Source of the DNA: Thermoprotei archaeon
GTDB taxonomy: Archaea; Thermoproteota; Thermoprotei_A; Sulfolobales; Ignisphaeraceae
Assembly: GCA_003661775.1 (NCBI GenBank)
Contig: QMWT01000006.1
Span: 1-25,357, forward strand
Direction: 5' to 3'
Length of the DNA: 25,357 nt
Shown: piece by piece, positions 1 to 6,978 of the stretch
Layout: each line of letters begins with the position of its first letter
How positions within the stretch are numbered: the first letter of the stretch is position 1
The notes under the pieces: generated by a model
Database searches by the model: none
Told to the model about the DNA's origin: nothing
What the model saw: the letters and a program-made list of their open reading frames with translations, nothing else
Translations under genes and position numbers: made by a program

Positions 1-1015
1 ACACTCCCTTAACTAAATTATTTGTACATATACATGAACGGTAATGCGCCTGAGCGCACCTCTCCGCATAATCGCGATCTTCTATCGCAACTATGCTCTC
101 CCTACGCAGTAAATTTCCAAGAGATATTGTTATGACTGTGCTCCTATTGATGATTATGTGTGTATCAACAACATCACTTGTACACACATACGCCCCCATC
201 TCCTCAGCTGTTTCAACGAGTTTGAGGTATCCTGACAACAACCTATCATATGTTTCACAACATATTACCTCGGCCTCGCTTGGAGGCCTCACCACGATAA
301 CCTTAGGAAACGAATCGCGGTCAATCCCTAGTACGGTGCTCACAAGCTGTGCACTCCGATCAGTAGGACAGGGAACCGCGAGTATAATTTCAGAGATCCT
401 ACCCACATTCTTTACTATATAATCTTCGAGCGCTGAGAGATTTCTTATCTTCACGGGTCTGCTACTGTACTTAGAATACTCCGTTCTTCGCTGTTCAAGC
501 ACAGATGTTAGTATCCTTATGAAGGAAGGCTCCAGAAATATTCGTGGAACTCCTAGCCGCGTATAGGGTATTCCACCTCGCCACCCCTTCTCGATCAAAG
601 TAAAACGCGCTAAATCTCCCAAGAGCAGGAATATTAAAAGATCCAGTTCTATACACTCCGAGTAGAGCTCCACAAAGAGACGCGGTTTGGCATTGATCAT
701 GTAGTATATACGTGGACCTTCTTCTCTGCACAGACTTTCCAGATAGCTACACGTGTTGGCCTCCACGAAACTATCGCAGAATTGCTTGAGCTCACCTCTT
801 CTAAGTCTATGAAGTACAAAATCTACCTCGCTGGGCAGTACCATTAGTTCATTGATTAATTCCGTAATAGACCTGCTCCGTACCTTTACACTATCCTCTC
901 CGCCTAACCATATAGCATTGCCTCTCTTGTATAGAGCGGGGTCTAGGAATTCATCTATGGGGATTGTGTTCCTAAATTCATCTAGGGTTTTTCTTAGTTC
1001 TTCTCTAAGCTTCAC
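1..1015 (-). CDS. Hypothetical protein, C-terminus cut by window edge; possible degenerate PLD-like domain
   Basis: An uninterrupted frame of 338 codons runs from a GTG at 1015 off the left edge, so the stop is not seen. The GTG lies 8 nt after the stop of the upstream small gene, and an in-frame stop just upstream excludes a longer start. Residues about 1-200 match nothing I recognise. Residues about 205-335 alternate beta-like and helical stretches and contain T-H-I-I-I-N-R at His286, followed by I-S-L-G-N-L-L and an acidic I-E-D-R-D-Y. That order resembles the HxK...GS.N..E half-motif of phospholipase-D-like proteins, but the motif lysine is missing. The last residues seen are Cys-rich. 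The open frame and motif-like string are seen in the sequence; the PLD relationship is an inference and could be wrong. The protein is likely co-transcribed with the 81-residue gene upstream. Confidence 0.7.
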   Translation of the reverse strand, partial: MKLREELRKTLDEFRNTIPIDEFLDPALYKRGNAIWLGGEDSVKVRSRSITELINELMVLPSEVDFVLHRLRRGELKQFCDSFVEANTCSYLESLCREEGPRIYYMINAKPRLFVELYSECIELDLLIFLLLGDLARFTLIEKGWRGGIPYTRLGVPRIFLEPSFIRILTSVLEQRRTEYSKYSSRPVKIRNLSALEDYIVKNVGRISEIILAVPCPTDRSAQLVSTVLGIDRDSFPKVIVVRPPSEAEVICCETYDRLLSGYLKLVETAEEMGAYVCTSDVVDTHIIINRSTVITISLGNLLRRESIVAIEDRDYAERCAQAHYRSCICTNNLVKGV

Positions 1016-1022
1016 TTCCGAC

Positions 1023-1268
1023 CTACTCCTCTACTGGTTCTGCCTCGAGGTATCTCTTAGCTAGGTAGGATAAGTCATTAGCTGATGCTTCCCGAAAACC
1101 TCTCTTGATTAGTTCTGAGAGTTTTTTGATGGCTTTCTCGAGCTCCCTCGAAGGGACCGGAAGTATGTTGCCATCCCAATCTTCTACGAAAACTGCGTAT
1201 ATCCTGCGCTCTTCATCGCTTACTACATGAATACAGGGAGGTTCATCACATATGTATTCTCCTGACAA
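1023..1268 (-). CDS. Small hypothetical protein (81 aa)
   Basis: This 81-residue frame starts with TTG at 1268. It begins S-G-E-Y-I-C-D-E-P-P-C and ends in an acidic tail. The middle (Y-A-V-F-V-E-D-W-D-G-N-I-L-P-V-P) looks like a short beta-sheet, followed by an amphipathic helix rich in Lys and Glu. I do not recognise the family. It is supported by being first in a minus-strand pair with the following gene only 7 nt away, and by a TATA-like stretch at 1305-1314 that would place transcription start near 1284. Two N-terminal cysteines (C-D-E-P-P-C) could bind a metal, but a lone pair is weak evidence. Confidence 0.6.
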   Translation of the reverse strand: MSGEYICDEPPCIHVVSDEERRIYAVFVEDWDGNILPVPSRELEKAIKKLSELIKRGFREASANDLSYLAKRYLEAEPVEE

Positions 1269-1304
1269 GCTTCATTCCCTGCTAGATACCTCACTTCCTA
1301 GAGG

Positions 1305-1314
1305 GTTTAATATT
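1305..1314. promoter_or_regulatory. Possible bidirectional TATA region between divergent genes
   Basis: An A/T-rich GTTTAATATT stretch lies in the 114-nt gap between two divergent genes. About 26 nt on either side gives start sites near 1284 (minus, 16-nt leader) and 1336 (plus, about 45-nt leader). Spacing fits the archaeal TATA rule; no experimental support. Confidence 0.4.
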
Positions 1315-1382
1315 CACCTTAGGCTAGTTACAGCATGGCGGTAATGCATAGTGTCCATCGCTCTTTAACGAGGTGTTAAGTG

Positions 1383-1829
1383 ATGGGTTTCGGGATTATA
1401 AAGAGGTTCTTAGCCAAGTTCAGAGAGGGCGAACAAACCATACATCCTCAGCATGTTCCATTAATAGCTGCGCTGTATTGCATCATGTCTTCGATTCGCG
1501 AAATTCTAGTTGAGTCCTTCGACATGCTAAGCACTAGAAGAATGCGAGGAGTATACGACGACTTCTCATACATGATGTTAGAGTTCGATAAACTCCATCA
1601 GTTACTACGTCGTTTATCGGGAACCGCGGATTGCTCAGAATTTGAGGAAGAGATCTTGAAGATGCCGGTGAATTTAAGTTTGCATATCCGTAGACTTCAT
1701 ACAGCTGCTGAGGAGCTTAGACAGGTATCTGTGGACGGAAATGAACATATTGTTAGAAGTGCGATAAGGAGGATCTCGGCAATAGTAGAGGATATTGCTT
1801 GGTACCTAGACGGTAAAGTATTTCGCTGA
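1383..1829 (+). CDS. Hypothetical helical protein (about 148 aa)
   Basis: The frame can start at GTG 1380 or ATG 1383. I prefer the ATG because GAGGTG at 1370-1375 then sits 7 nt upstream, a normal Shine-Dalgarno spacing. The protein begins G-F-G-I-I-K-R-F-L-A-K-F and is predicted to be almost all alpha-helical, with heptad-like hydrophobic spacing through the middle and end. No membrane segment, metal motif or catalytic motif is visible. I do not recognise the family; a four-helix-bundle regulatory or scaffolding protein would fit but is speculation. It lies 33 nt upstream of the S16 protease on the same strand and may share its transcript. Confidence 0.6.
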   Translation: MGFGIIKRFLAKFREGEQTIHPQHVPLIAALYCIMSSIREILVESFDMLSTRRMRGVYDDFSYMMLEFDKLHQLLRRLSGTADCSEFEEEILKMPVNLSLHIRRLHTAAEELRQVSVDGNEHIVRSAIRRISAIVEDIAWYLDGKVFR

Positions 1830-1862
1830 GACTCGTAGCATCGTTGAACTGGGTTCGAGAGG

Positions 1863-3884
1863 ATGAAGCGGTTCCTGCTGTTCACGTTGGTAGCGTTGTT
1901 GTTGTTGGAGGTGGTGAATCTCGACATAGTAACGTCACTTAGCGTAGACAGAAGCGTTGAGTTGGTGATAGTGGCAGTATCGTCAACGCCGAACGGTACC
2001 GTGGGCGTATACTCGTTTCTCGAGACAAGAGTTATATGCCCAGGCGAGGGGCATGTCTACATAGAGACTAGGCCTCTTACCTCGCTCGACACCCAAGCCT
2101 CTGCACGTATAGCAGCCATAGTGGCTGCGAGAACTGCGGGCATAGATTTCTACTCGTGTGATTACCTTGTCTCGATAGTATCTAACGCTTCTAGTGTAGG
2201 TGGCCCCAGTGCTAGTGCAGCAATAGCTGTGGGTCTTGCAAGCGCATTACTGGGACTCAAGCCTAATAAGTCCGTAGTGATGACAGGGATGATAAACGTT
2301 GATGGGACTGTAGGCCCGGTAGGAGGGCTCGTAGAGAAGCTTGAGGCAGCGAAGGAGGCAGGGGCTAATGTATTCCTAGTACCGGCAGGACAGATCGTGT
2401 ATCCACGCGTAGTTGTGGAGAGAAAGAGGGTCGGGCCGATGGTGATCGAGAGGAGCAGGCTCCTGTACGTAAACCTTAGCGAGTATGGGGCAAAGCTCGG
2501 TGTTGAGGTTCATGAGGTATCGTCTATATACGAAGCGCTCAAGTACTTCACAGGATCTTCGGCCACCCGCGCACCATTGAACGTATCGGTGGAGAAGATA
2601 ATTCCCCAAGAACAAGTAGAGGCTATGAAGAGATGGAGTACCCGGCTTGCAGAGAAGGCCAGAGAGATGCTGAAGGAGTATGAGGAGCTTGAAGATCGTT
2701 TGCCCCCTAGGATCGTTGAATCCTTGAAACGTTTTTACAACAGTTCAGCGGAGCTGCTTAGAGGAGTATCGGGGATCGAACAGCCATACATAGCTGCGAC
2801 CTACGCGTACCGAGCCATGATAAACGCAACATATCTAAAGCTCTTTGCCGAAGCTTATACGAGGGGTGTAGAATCCGTAGTAGAGAACATAACTAGCTTC
2901 TCCGCAAAGAAGCTCGATGAATACCGCATACTCCTAGGAGGTTACAAGCCCTCAGACCTCTATACCTTCAGCGTGCTCGTCAACATATGGAGCAGAATCA
3001 TTGAGGCTGATATGACTCTTGAAGAGCTTGCTGATAATGTAAAGAGCGGATTTTGTAGTTATTCTCCTGAAACATGTATCTACCAAGCTGCTATGCTTTA
3101 TGCACGCACCCTCTCGGTAGAGGACTGGATCGGGCTTCTGGAGCTTAGGGTGGTCTCACCTGAAATAAGTGTGTTAAGGATAGAAGAAGTTACAAGGCTT
3201 CTACTTGATGCCGCACAAAGCGAATTGAATTATGTTCAGCTACTTAGTAGCGAAACAGGGAGAACCTCGGTTTACGTAAACTCAGCAGCGAACATGCTCA
3301 TACGGGCATCGAGTGCCGAGGATCTGGTAGAGAAGCTTGTATACGCGCTCAAAGCTCTAATGTACGCTTCTCTGTCAATACACGAAGCTTTTACACTTGA
3401 TAAACACGCTGCTGCAGAAGCTCTCAGAAGTACAGCGCTTCTGCAGCTCTACGAATTAGCGAGTAGAGGGGCGTTTGTAGCAGCTAACTACTTATACGTA
3501 CTGCTGGGTGATGTTCATGTAGAGAAAGGCGATGTTGAAACAGCACTGTATCTCTACGAAGAGGCTTCGTTTTTAGCGTCTTTGTACACTATGCTCACAG
3601 CACCTCCAAGAACTGCTACGGCTCTGCCTACTGCAACTACCATAACTTCGAAGACTCCTAGAATCAGCGTGGTCACCTCAACAACTATAGTTACGAGGAA
3701 AAGCACTATGACCGTTACAGCTACAGTCGCTATCACAAGCAGTATCACCAAGTTTACGACTGTAACCACAACAGTGGCTACAACCACTCCAAGGTTCGGA
3801 GTACCGCTCACACTCTTCGGGTCTGTAGTTGCAGCGCTTGTAGTTTTGTGGTTTCTCAGCTTGGTGCTGATGATGAAACGGTGA
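1863..3884 (+). CDS. Membrane-anchored archaeal Lon-like (S16) serine protease
   Basis: The 673-residue protein has a short N-terminal signal peptide (M-K-R then a Leu/Val-rich core to about residue 20) and a Lon-type proteolytic domain at about 35-240. The catalytic dyad is visible: Ser116 in G-G-P-S-A-S and Lys159 in G-G-L-V-E-K-L-E-A-A, as in Lon's GPSAG and GGLxEK motifs. There is no AAA+ ATPase domain, matching the archaeal secreted S16 group (COG1750). A long helical region (about 250-590) follows, then a Ser/Thr/Val-rich stalk (about 590-645) and a C-terminal transmembrane helix ending M-K-R. The protease should therefore face outside the cell, tethered by a probably glycosylated stalk. 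GAGAGG abuts the ATG, too close for a normal Shine-Dalgarno. The stop overlaps the start of the next gene. The substrate is unknown. Confidence 0.88.
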   Translation: MKRFLLFTLVALLLLEVVNLDIVTSLSVDRSVELVIVAVSSTPNGTVGVYSFLETRVICPGEGHVYIETRPLTSLDTQASARIAAIVAARTAGIDFYSCDYLVSIVSNASSVGGPSASAAIAVGLASALLGLKPNKSVVMTGMINVDGTVGPVGGLVEKLEAAKEAGANVFLVPAGQIVYPRVVVERKRVGPMVIERSRLLYVNLSEYGAKLGVEVHEVSSIYEALKYFTGSSATRAPLNVSVEKIIPQEQVEAMKRWSTRLAEKAREMLKEYEELEDRLPPRIVESLKRFYNSSAELLRGVSGIEQPYIAATYAYRAMINATYLKLFAEAYTRGVESVVENITSFSAKKLDEYRILLGGYKPSDLYTFSVLVNIWSRIIEADMTLEELADNVKSGFCSYSPETCIYQAAMLYARTLSVEDWIGLLELRVVSPEISVLRIEEVTRLLLDAAQSELNYVQLLSSETGRTSVYVNSAANMLIRASSAEDLVEKLVYALKALMYASLSIHEAFTLDKHAAAEALRSTALLQLYELASRGAFVAANYLYVLLGDVHVEKGDVETALYLYEEASFLASLYTMLTAPPRTATALPTATTITSKTPRISVVTSTTIVTRKSTMTVTATVAITSSITKFTTVTTTVATTTPRFGVPLTLFGSVVAALVVLWFLSLVLMMKR

Positions 3885-4462
3885 TGCGCATGGAGATCCT
3901 TGTAATAGGGGATACTCATGTACCTGATAGAGCTGAGGAGATCCCTAAGAACATTCGAAGGTATATCGAGAGCAGGAGTTTCGATGCTGTGGTGAGCACC
4001 GGAGATTTAACGGGTAGAGAAATTCTCGAATATCTACAGAGCTTAGGCAGCGAGCTGCACGTAGTTCAAGGAAATATGGATTGGCTACCCTTGCCTGAGC
4101 ACGAGATCCTGGAACTACCTACGAATCCTCCTACACGCTGTGGCGTGATTCACGGAGATCAAGTGTACCCTAGAGGTAATGTGCGTCAGCTCTATATGAT
4201 AGCACAAGATCTAGGGGTGAGGGTATTGATAAGTGGACATACTCATAAACCTTCAACGAAGTTGTTCCAAGGAGTGCTACTTCTTAACCCGGGTTCAGCA
4301 ACTGGTGCTCCAAGCGGTGCAGGAGCTCCCGCAGCTCCATCCTTCATAGTGTTGAGAGTAGAGAGCGAATGTTTCGAGGTGCGGCTTTTCACTCTTGAGA
4401 ACGATGTACTGCGGACTCGTACTCTTAGAATACCCTTGGAGAGGCTGGGTGTGAAGGCTTGA
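3884..4462 (+). CDS. YfcE/MJ0936-family metallophosphoesterase
   Basis: This is a calcineurin-like phosphoesterase of about 192 residues, a normal size for the YfcE/MJ0936 family (related to VPS29). Metal-binding motifs appear in order from the preferred start: D10-T-H12, G-D41-L, G-N64-M-D, H90-G-D and G-H119-T-H121. Members are Mn2+/Ni2+-dependent phosphodiesterases; the natural substrate is usually unknown. I chose ATG 3884, whose A is the last base of the upstream stop (TGATG, translational coupling). A longer frame from 3848 would read through the protease's membrane helix. ATG 3890 is the alternative. The stop overlaps the TTG start of the next gene. Confidence 0.88.
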   Translation: MRMEILVIGDTHVPDRAEEIPKNIRRYIESRSFDAVVSTGDLTGREILEYLQSLGSELHVVQGNMDWLPLPEHEILELPTNPPTRCGVIHGDQVYPRGNVRQLYMIAQDLGVRVLISGHTHKPSTKLFQGVLLLNPGSATGAPSGAGAPAAPSFIVLRVESECFEVRLFTLENDVLRTRTLRIPLERLGVKA

Positions 4463-5448
4463 GCTACAGCTTCTTCATCTTCTTATCTGCATCGATCTTC
4501 ACAGCGTTTACTACTGCACTCCTTACATTTTTCCTGATAGAATACGAGAAGAAGTTTGGGAGGCTCTGCAGAGATTACCACAAACCTTACGATGTCTATG
4601 TTCCATGCATCGGAGGGCCCTCCTACTTTGCATCCATAGCCCTAGGCTTTCTGGCACTCTCCATATGGTTAGGAATAGAGCTCGAAATTGTGATGGCCAT
4701 AGAACTTTCGCTGGTTCTAGGTTTTCTAGCAGGGTTGCTAGACGATTACGCGGATCTCGACGTTAAATGGAAGGTGATTGCCGGAGCTCTACCTGCGCTT
4801 CCCATAATCTTTGCCAAGGTCTACAAACCTTACCTCACTCTCCCCCTCCTCGGTACATACAGAATGTCCATAGTGTACCCTCTGCTCATTTTGATCGGGA
4901 GCACAGTTGCGGCGAACTCGGCCAACATGGTGGACACGCACAACGGACTCCTTACGGGCTCAGCTACGCTTATTCTCGCAGGAGCGCTTCTCCTTGAAAT
5001 TACTAAGGGATGTGACCTTCACGCTCTAGCGTTAACGGCCACATCGCTAGCCGCTGTCGTAACTTTCCACTTGTTCAATCGTTATCCTGCCATGATCTTC
5101 AATGGCAACTCGGGTTCGTTCTTCATAGGCTCACTGATAGCGGTAATCGCCATTACCACAAAACTCGAGTACTTCTTCGTAACAACGTGGATGCCATTTA
5201 CCATGAGCGGATTCTACTTCATAGCATCGATGAAGAAACTCGTCAAGAGAAACTACATCCCTGAAAGACCTGTGGTGGTGAAGAAGGGATTCATGTACCC
5301 AAATATAAAGAAGGATGCCCCTATAACACTGGTTCACGTGGCGGTTCTGCCAAACCCCTTAAACGAATCGGAGCTTGTAAAGGCCGTGATGATAGCTGTT
5401 GGATTCTTCGTGGTGCTGGGAATCATAACCACGATCCTTTGGATGTAA
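4459..5448 (+). CDS. Glycosyltransferase family 4 (WecA/MraY/ALG7-like) sugar-1-phosphate transferase
   Basis: This polytopic membrane enzyme of about 329 residues transfers a sugar-1-phosphate from a nucleotide sugar to polyprenyl or dolichyl phosphate, the first step of archaeal N-glycan lipid carrier assembly (AglH role) or a related pathway. About ten hydrophobic segments are visible. Family motifs are D95-D-Y-A-D99 (the Mg2+-binding DDxxD), the N-S-A-N-M-V-D-T-H-N-G-L region at about 153-164, and G-N-S-G-S-F-F-I-G near 215. The N-terminal Y-H-K-P...G-G-P also fits. The start is TTG at 4459, overlapping the preceding TGA. Its place behind a secreted protease with a Ser/Thr-rich stalk fits a cell-surface theme. 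The exact sugar cannot be read from the sequence. Confidence 0.87.
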   Translation: MSYSFFIFLSASIFTAFTTALLTFFLIEYEKKFGRLCRDYHKPYDVYVPCIGGPSYFASIALGFLALSIWLGIELEIVMAIELSLVLGFLAGLLDDYADLDVKWKVIAGALPALPIIFAKVYKPYLTLPLLGTYRMSIVYPLLILIGSTVAANSANMVDTHNGLLTGSATLILAGALLLEITKGCDLHALALTATSLAAVVTFHLFNRYPAMIFNGNSGSFFIGSLIAVIAITTKLEYFFVTTWMPFTMSGFYFIASMKKLVKRNYIPERPVVVKKGFMYPNIKKDAPITLVHVAVLPNPLNESELVKAVMIAVGFFVVLGIITTILWM

Positions 5449-5538
5449 CTAAACTAAGGTTAACAACCTCAGCACTTCCACGCCTCCTCACTCCACACGG
5501 TCAGGGCCTAGCCAGTTCATCACGCTTTGTTTCAAGCG

Positions 5539-5547
5539 ATTTTATGC
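5539..5547 (+). promoter_or_regulatory. TATA-like box for the sRNA candidate
   Basis: ATTTTATGC lies about 26 nt upstream of 5568, which is 4-5 nt before the C-box of the sRNA candidate. That is the expected distance between an archaeal TATA box and transcription start. Confidence 0.4.
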
Positions 5548-5567
5548 TCCAGTAGGGAACTAGTGCT

Positions 5568-5624
5568 TCGGGATGATATGAGTATCCTCGGCTGATAAGT
5601 GATGATTCGCCCGTGGATGACCGT
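5568..5624 (+). ncRNA. Candidate archaeal C/D-box guide sRNA
   Basis: Box-like elements occur with canonical archaeal spacing: degenerate C box ATGATAT (5573-5579), 12-nt guide, perfect D' CTGA (5592-5595), 3-nt spacer, perfect C' GTGATGA (5599-5605), 11-nt guide, and D-like ATGA (5617-5620). CGG at 5569-5571 can pair with CCG at 5621-5623 to close a terminal kink-turn stem. Such RNAs bind L7Ae, Nop5 and fibrillarin to direct 2'-O-methylation. The bases to be modified would pair with 5587 and 5612 by the N+5 rule. I could not assign a target. The weak points are the imperfect C and D boxes, although the UGA and GA cores of the kink-turn are kept. Confidence 0.55.
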
Positions 5625-5646
5625 GTTGCCTCGATATTTCGCTCCT

Positions 5647-6159
5647 CTATTCTTCTATTATTCTACCTATCTCCATACATGCCTTCCTTAGAAGCTCAAG
5701 ACCTTTTACATAGTCTCCTGGGTTTAACATCTCTCTAGCCTGTGTGTAGTCTTCAGGACACGTTGTAAATACTATGTTTCCGCGGCTCCACTCTATGGGA
5801 AGATTGTACTTCTTTGCTACCTCCAGAAGCTTCACCACGATATCTTCAGGATATAACCACGTCTGACCAAGAACGCTATAAACCTTGATCGCGCAGGCTG
5901 CACATCTGTCCTCAAAGTATCTATACAGCTCATAACACACGCCAAGGAGCACTGGGTCGTCAACTTCTAAAGGCTGTACCTCTCCTGAGGGACAGAACTT
6001 GACTGTGGGCACCTCGCTTATACTTTGAGGAATTACCTTCACGAGTATGTACGGCCCTTCAAGTTTAGCTCCATGTTTAAGAAGAGTATAGAGAAGCGAA
6101 GGAGGTATCATAAGGTTGCCCGACTCATCAACTATTTTATACCTACCCTCAGCAGCCAT
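5647..6159 (-). CDS. Hypothetical protein at the 3' end of the Tfr operon (170 aa)
   Basis: This 170-residue soluble protein starts with ATG at 6159, 6 nt after the methyltransferase stop, so it is probably the last gene of the five-gene operon. It contains a C-A-A-C pair near residue 86, a further cysteine in F-C-P-S-G near 56, and cysteines in T-T-C-P and K-A-C-M near the end. The N-terminal Y-K-I-V-D-E-S-G-N-L-M-I-P-P-S-L-L resembles a small barrel or dimer-interface segment. I do not recognise the family. The cysteines could bind metal or take part in thiol chemistry, which would suit a thiol-linked operon, but this is guesswork. Confidence 0.65.
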   Translation of the reverse strand: MAAEGRYKIVDESGNLMIPPSLLYTLLKHGAKLEGPYILVKVIPQSISEVPTVKFCPSGEVQPLEVDDPVLLGVCYELYRYFEDRCAACAIKVYSVLGQTWLYPEDIVVKLLEVAKKYNLPIEWSRGNIVFTTCPEDYTQAREMLNPGDYVKGLELLRKACMEIGRIIEE

Positions 6160-6165
6160 AGCTTA

Positions 6166-6978
6166 CTACCTCTGTTTCTCAAACACTGCACTGAATGTAA
6201 GTGTTAAGGGTTTCTCGGAGTACATACGTAAAGTGCTGAGATCTATGAACACTTCTAAGAGTCTCCAGCACGACCTCTTGGCAAGCATAGCTAGCTCCTC
6301 GGGTGTATATAGATGCATTTTCATACATAACTCTCCTAGGAGCTCAAGCTGCTTCCCCTTCCTCTTATAGATAAACCACGTACTGTTCATGATAGGATCT
6401 CCTGGAACAACCTCGTACTTCTGTATCACAAGTAGTTCATCAAGATCAAGAACATCGTGTATAGGTCTATAACCATTGAGGAAGGATAACATCTGCATAC
6501 CATATTTGCTGGGCTGCCTCAATATCAATAGCTTCGCGTTCTCAGAAGTAATTCTACAACATCTCCTGAAAATATCCTCATCCGTCGAAGTACCATAGTA
6601 CCCTATAACACTACCCCAGTAGAACACCACGGCATCGAATCTGTAGCCCTCCAGCACCTCATCGATTCTCCTAGCATCACCTACCACGTATTCCACCATT
6701 GCACCGTACCTAGAAGAATTTCTCTGAGCTTCCTCAATAAGCTTAGGCGAGATGTCCAGGCCCGTGGCCTGGTATCCTGCTAAACTTAGCATTGTGGTTA
6801 TCCTACCGTCCCCGCATCCCACCTCGAGTACCCGAGCACCCTGGTCTACACCGTACATTCTCAGAAGTCTTACCAATAGCTTGGACTCTTCCTTAGCTAC
6901 ACTCCAAAATCTTCTGAGAACTTCTATAAACAACGAAGCGTTTTTCACGTAGGTTGCCTCTACCCATTCACTACTCAT
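6166..6978 (-). CDS. Class I SAM-dependent methyltransferase
   Basis: This 270-residue Rossmann-fold methyltransferase has motif I V-L-E-V-G-C-G-D-G at about 50-58, the acidic motif II residue in T-G-L-D-I-S (Asp75), motif III V-V-G-D-A near 100, and motif IV F-D-A-V-V-F-Y near 114-120. The C-terminal third (about 180-270) is a beta-rich extension of the type found in small-molecule methyltransferases, so an RNA substrate is less likely, but the substrate cannot be read. Its ATG overlaps the last 8 nt of the tfrB-like gene (GATGAGTAG), indicating translational coupling. It may modify a metabolite or protein linked to the fumarate reductase, or be an unrelated rider. Confidence 0.82.
   Translation of the reverse strand: MSSEWVEATYVKNASLFIEVLRRFWSVAKEESKLLVRLLRMYGVDQGARVLEVGCGDGRITTMLSLAGYQATGLDISPKLIEEAQRNSSRYGAMVEYVVGDARRIDEVLEGYRFDAVVFYWGSVIGYYGTSTDEDIFRRCCRITSENAKLLILRQPSKYGMQMLSFLNGYRPIHDVLDLDELLVIQKYEVVPGDPIMNSTWFIYKRKGKQLELLGELCMKMHLYTPEELAMLAKRSCWRLLEVFIDLSTLRMYSEKPLTLTFSAVFEKQR

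Noticed and set aside
93..731. Short plus- and minus-strand frames at 93-422 and 495-731
   Set aside because: They lie in other frames of the continuous minus-strand gene from 1015 to 1, have low-complexity or Ser-rich translations and no domain.
3554..3919. Minus-strand Val/Thr-rich frame of 121 codons
   Set aside because: It is the complement of the Ser/Thr-rich stalk codons of the S16 protease; the repetitive composition explains the open frame.
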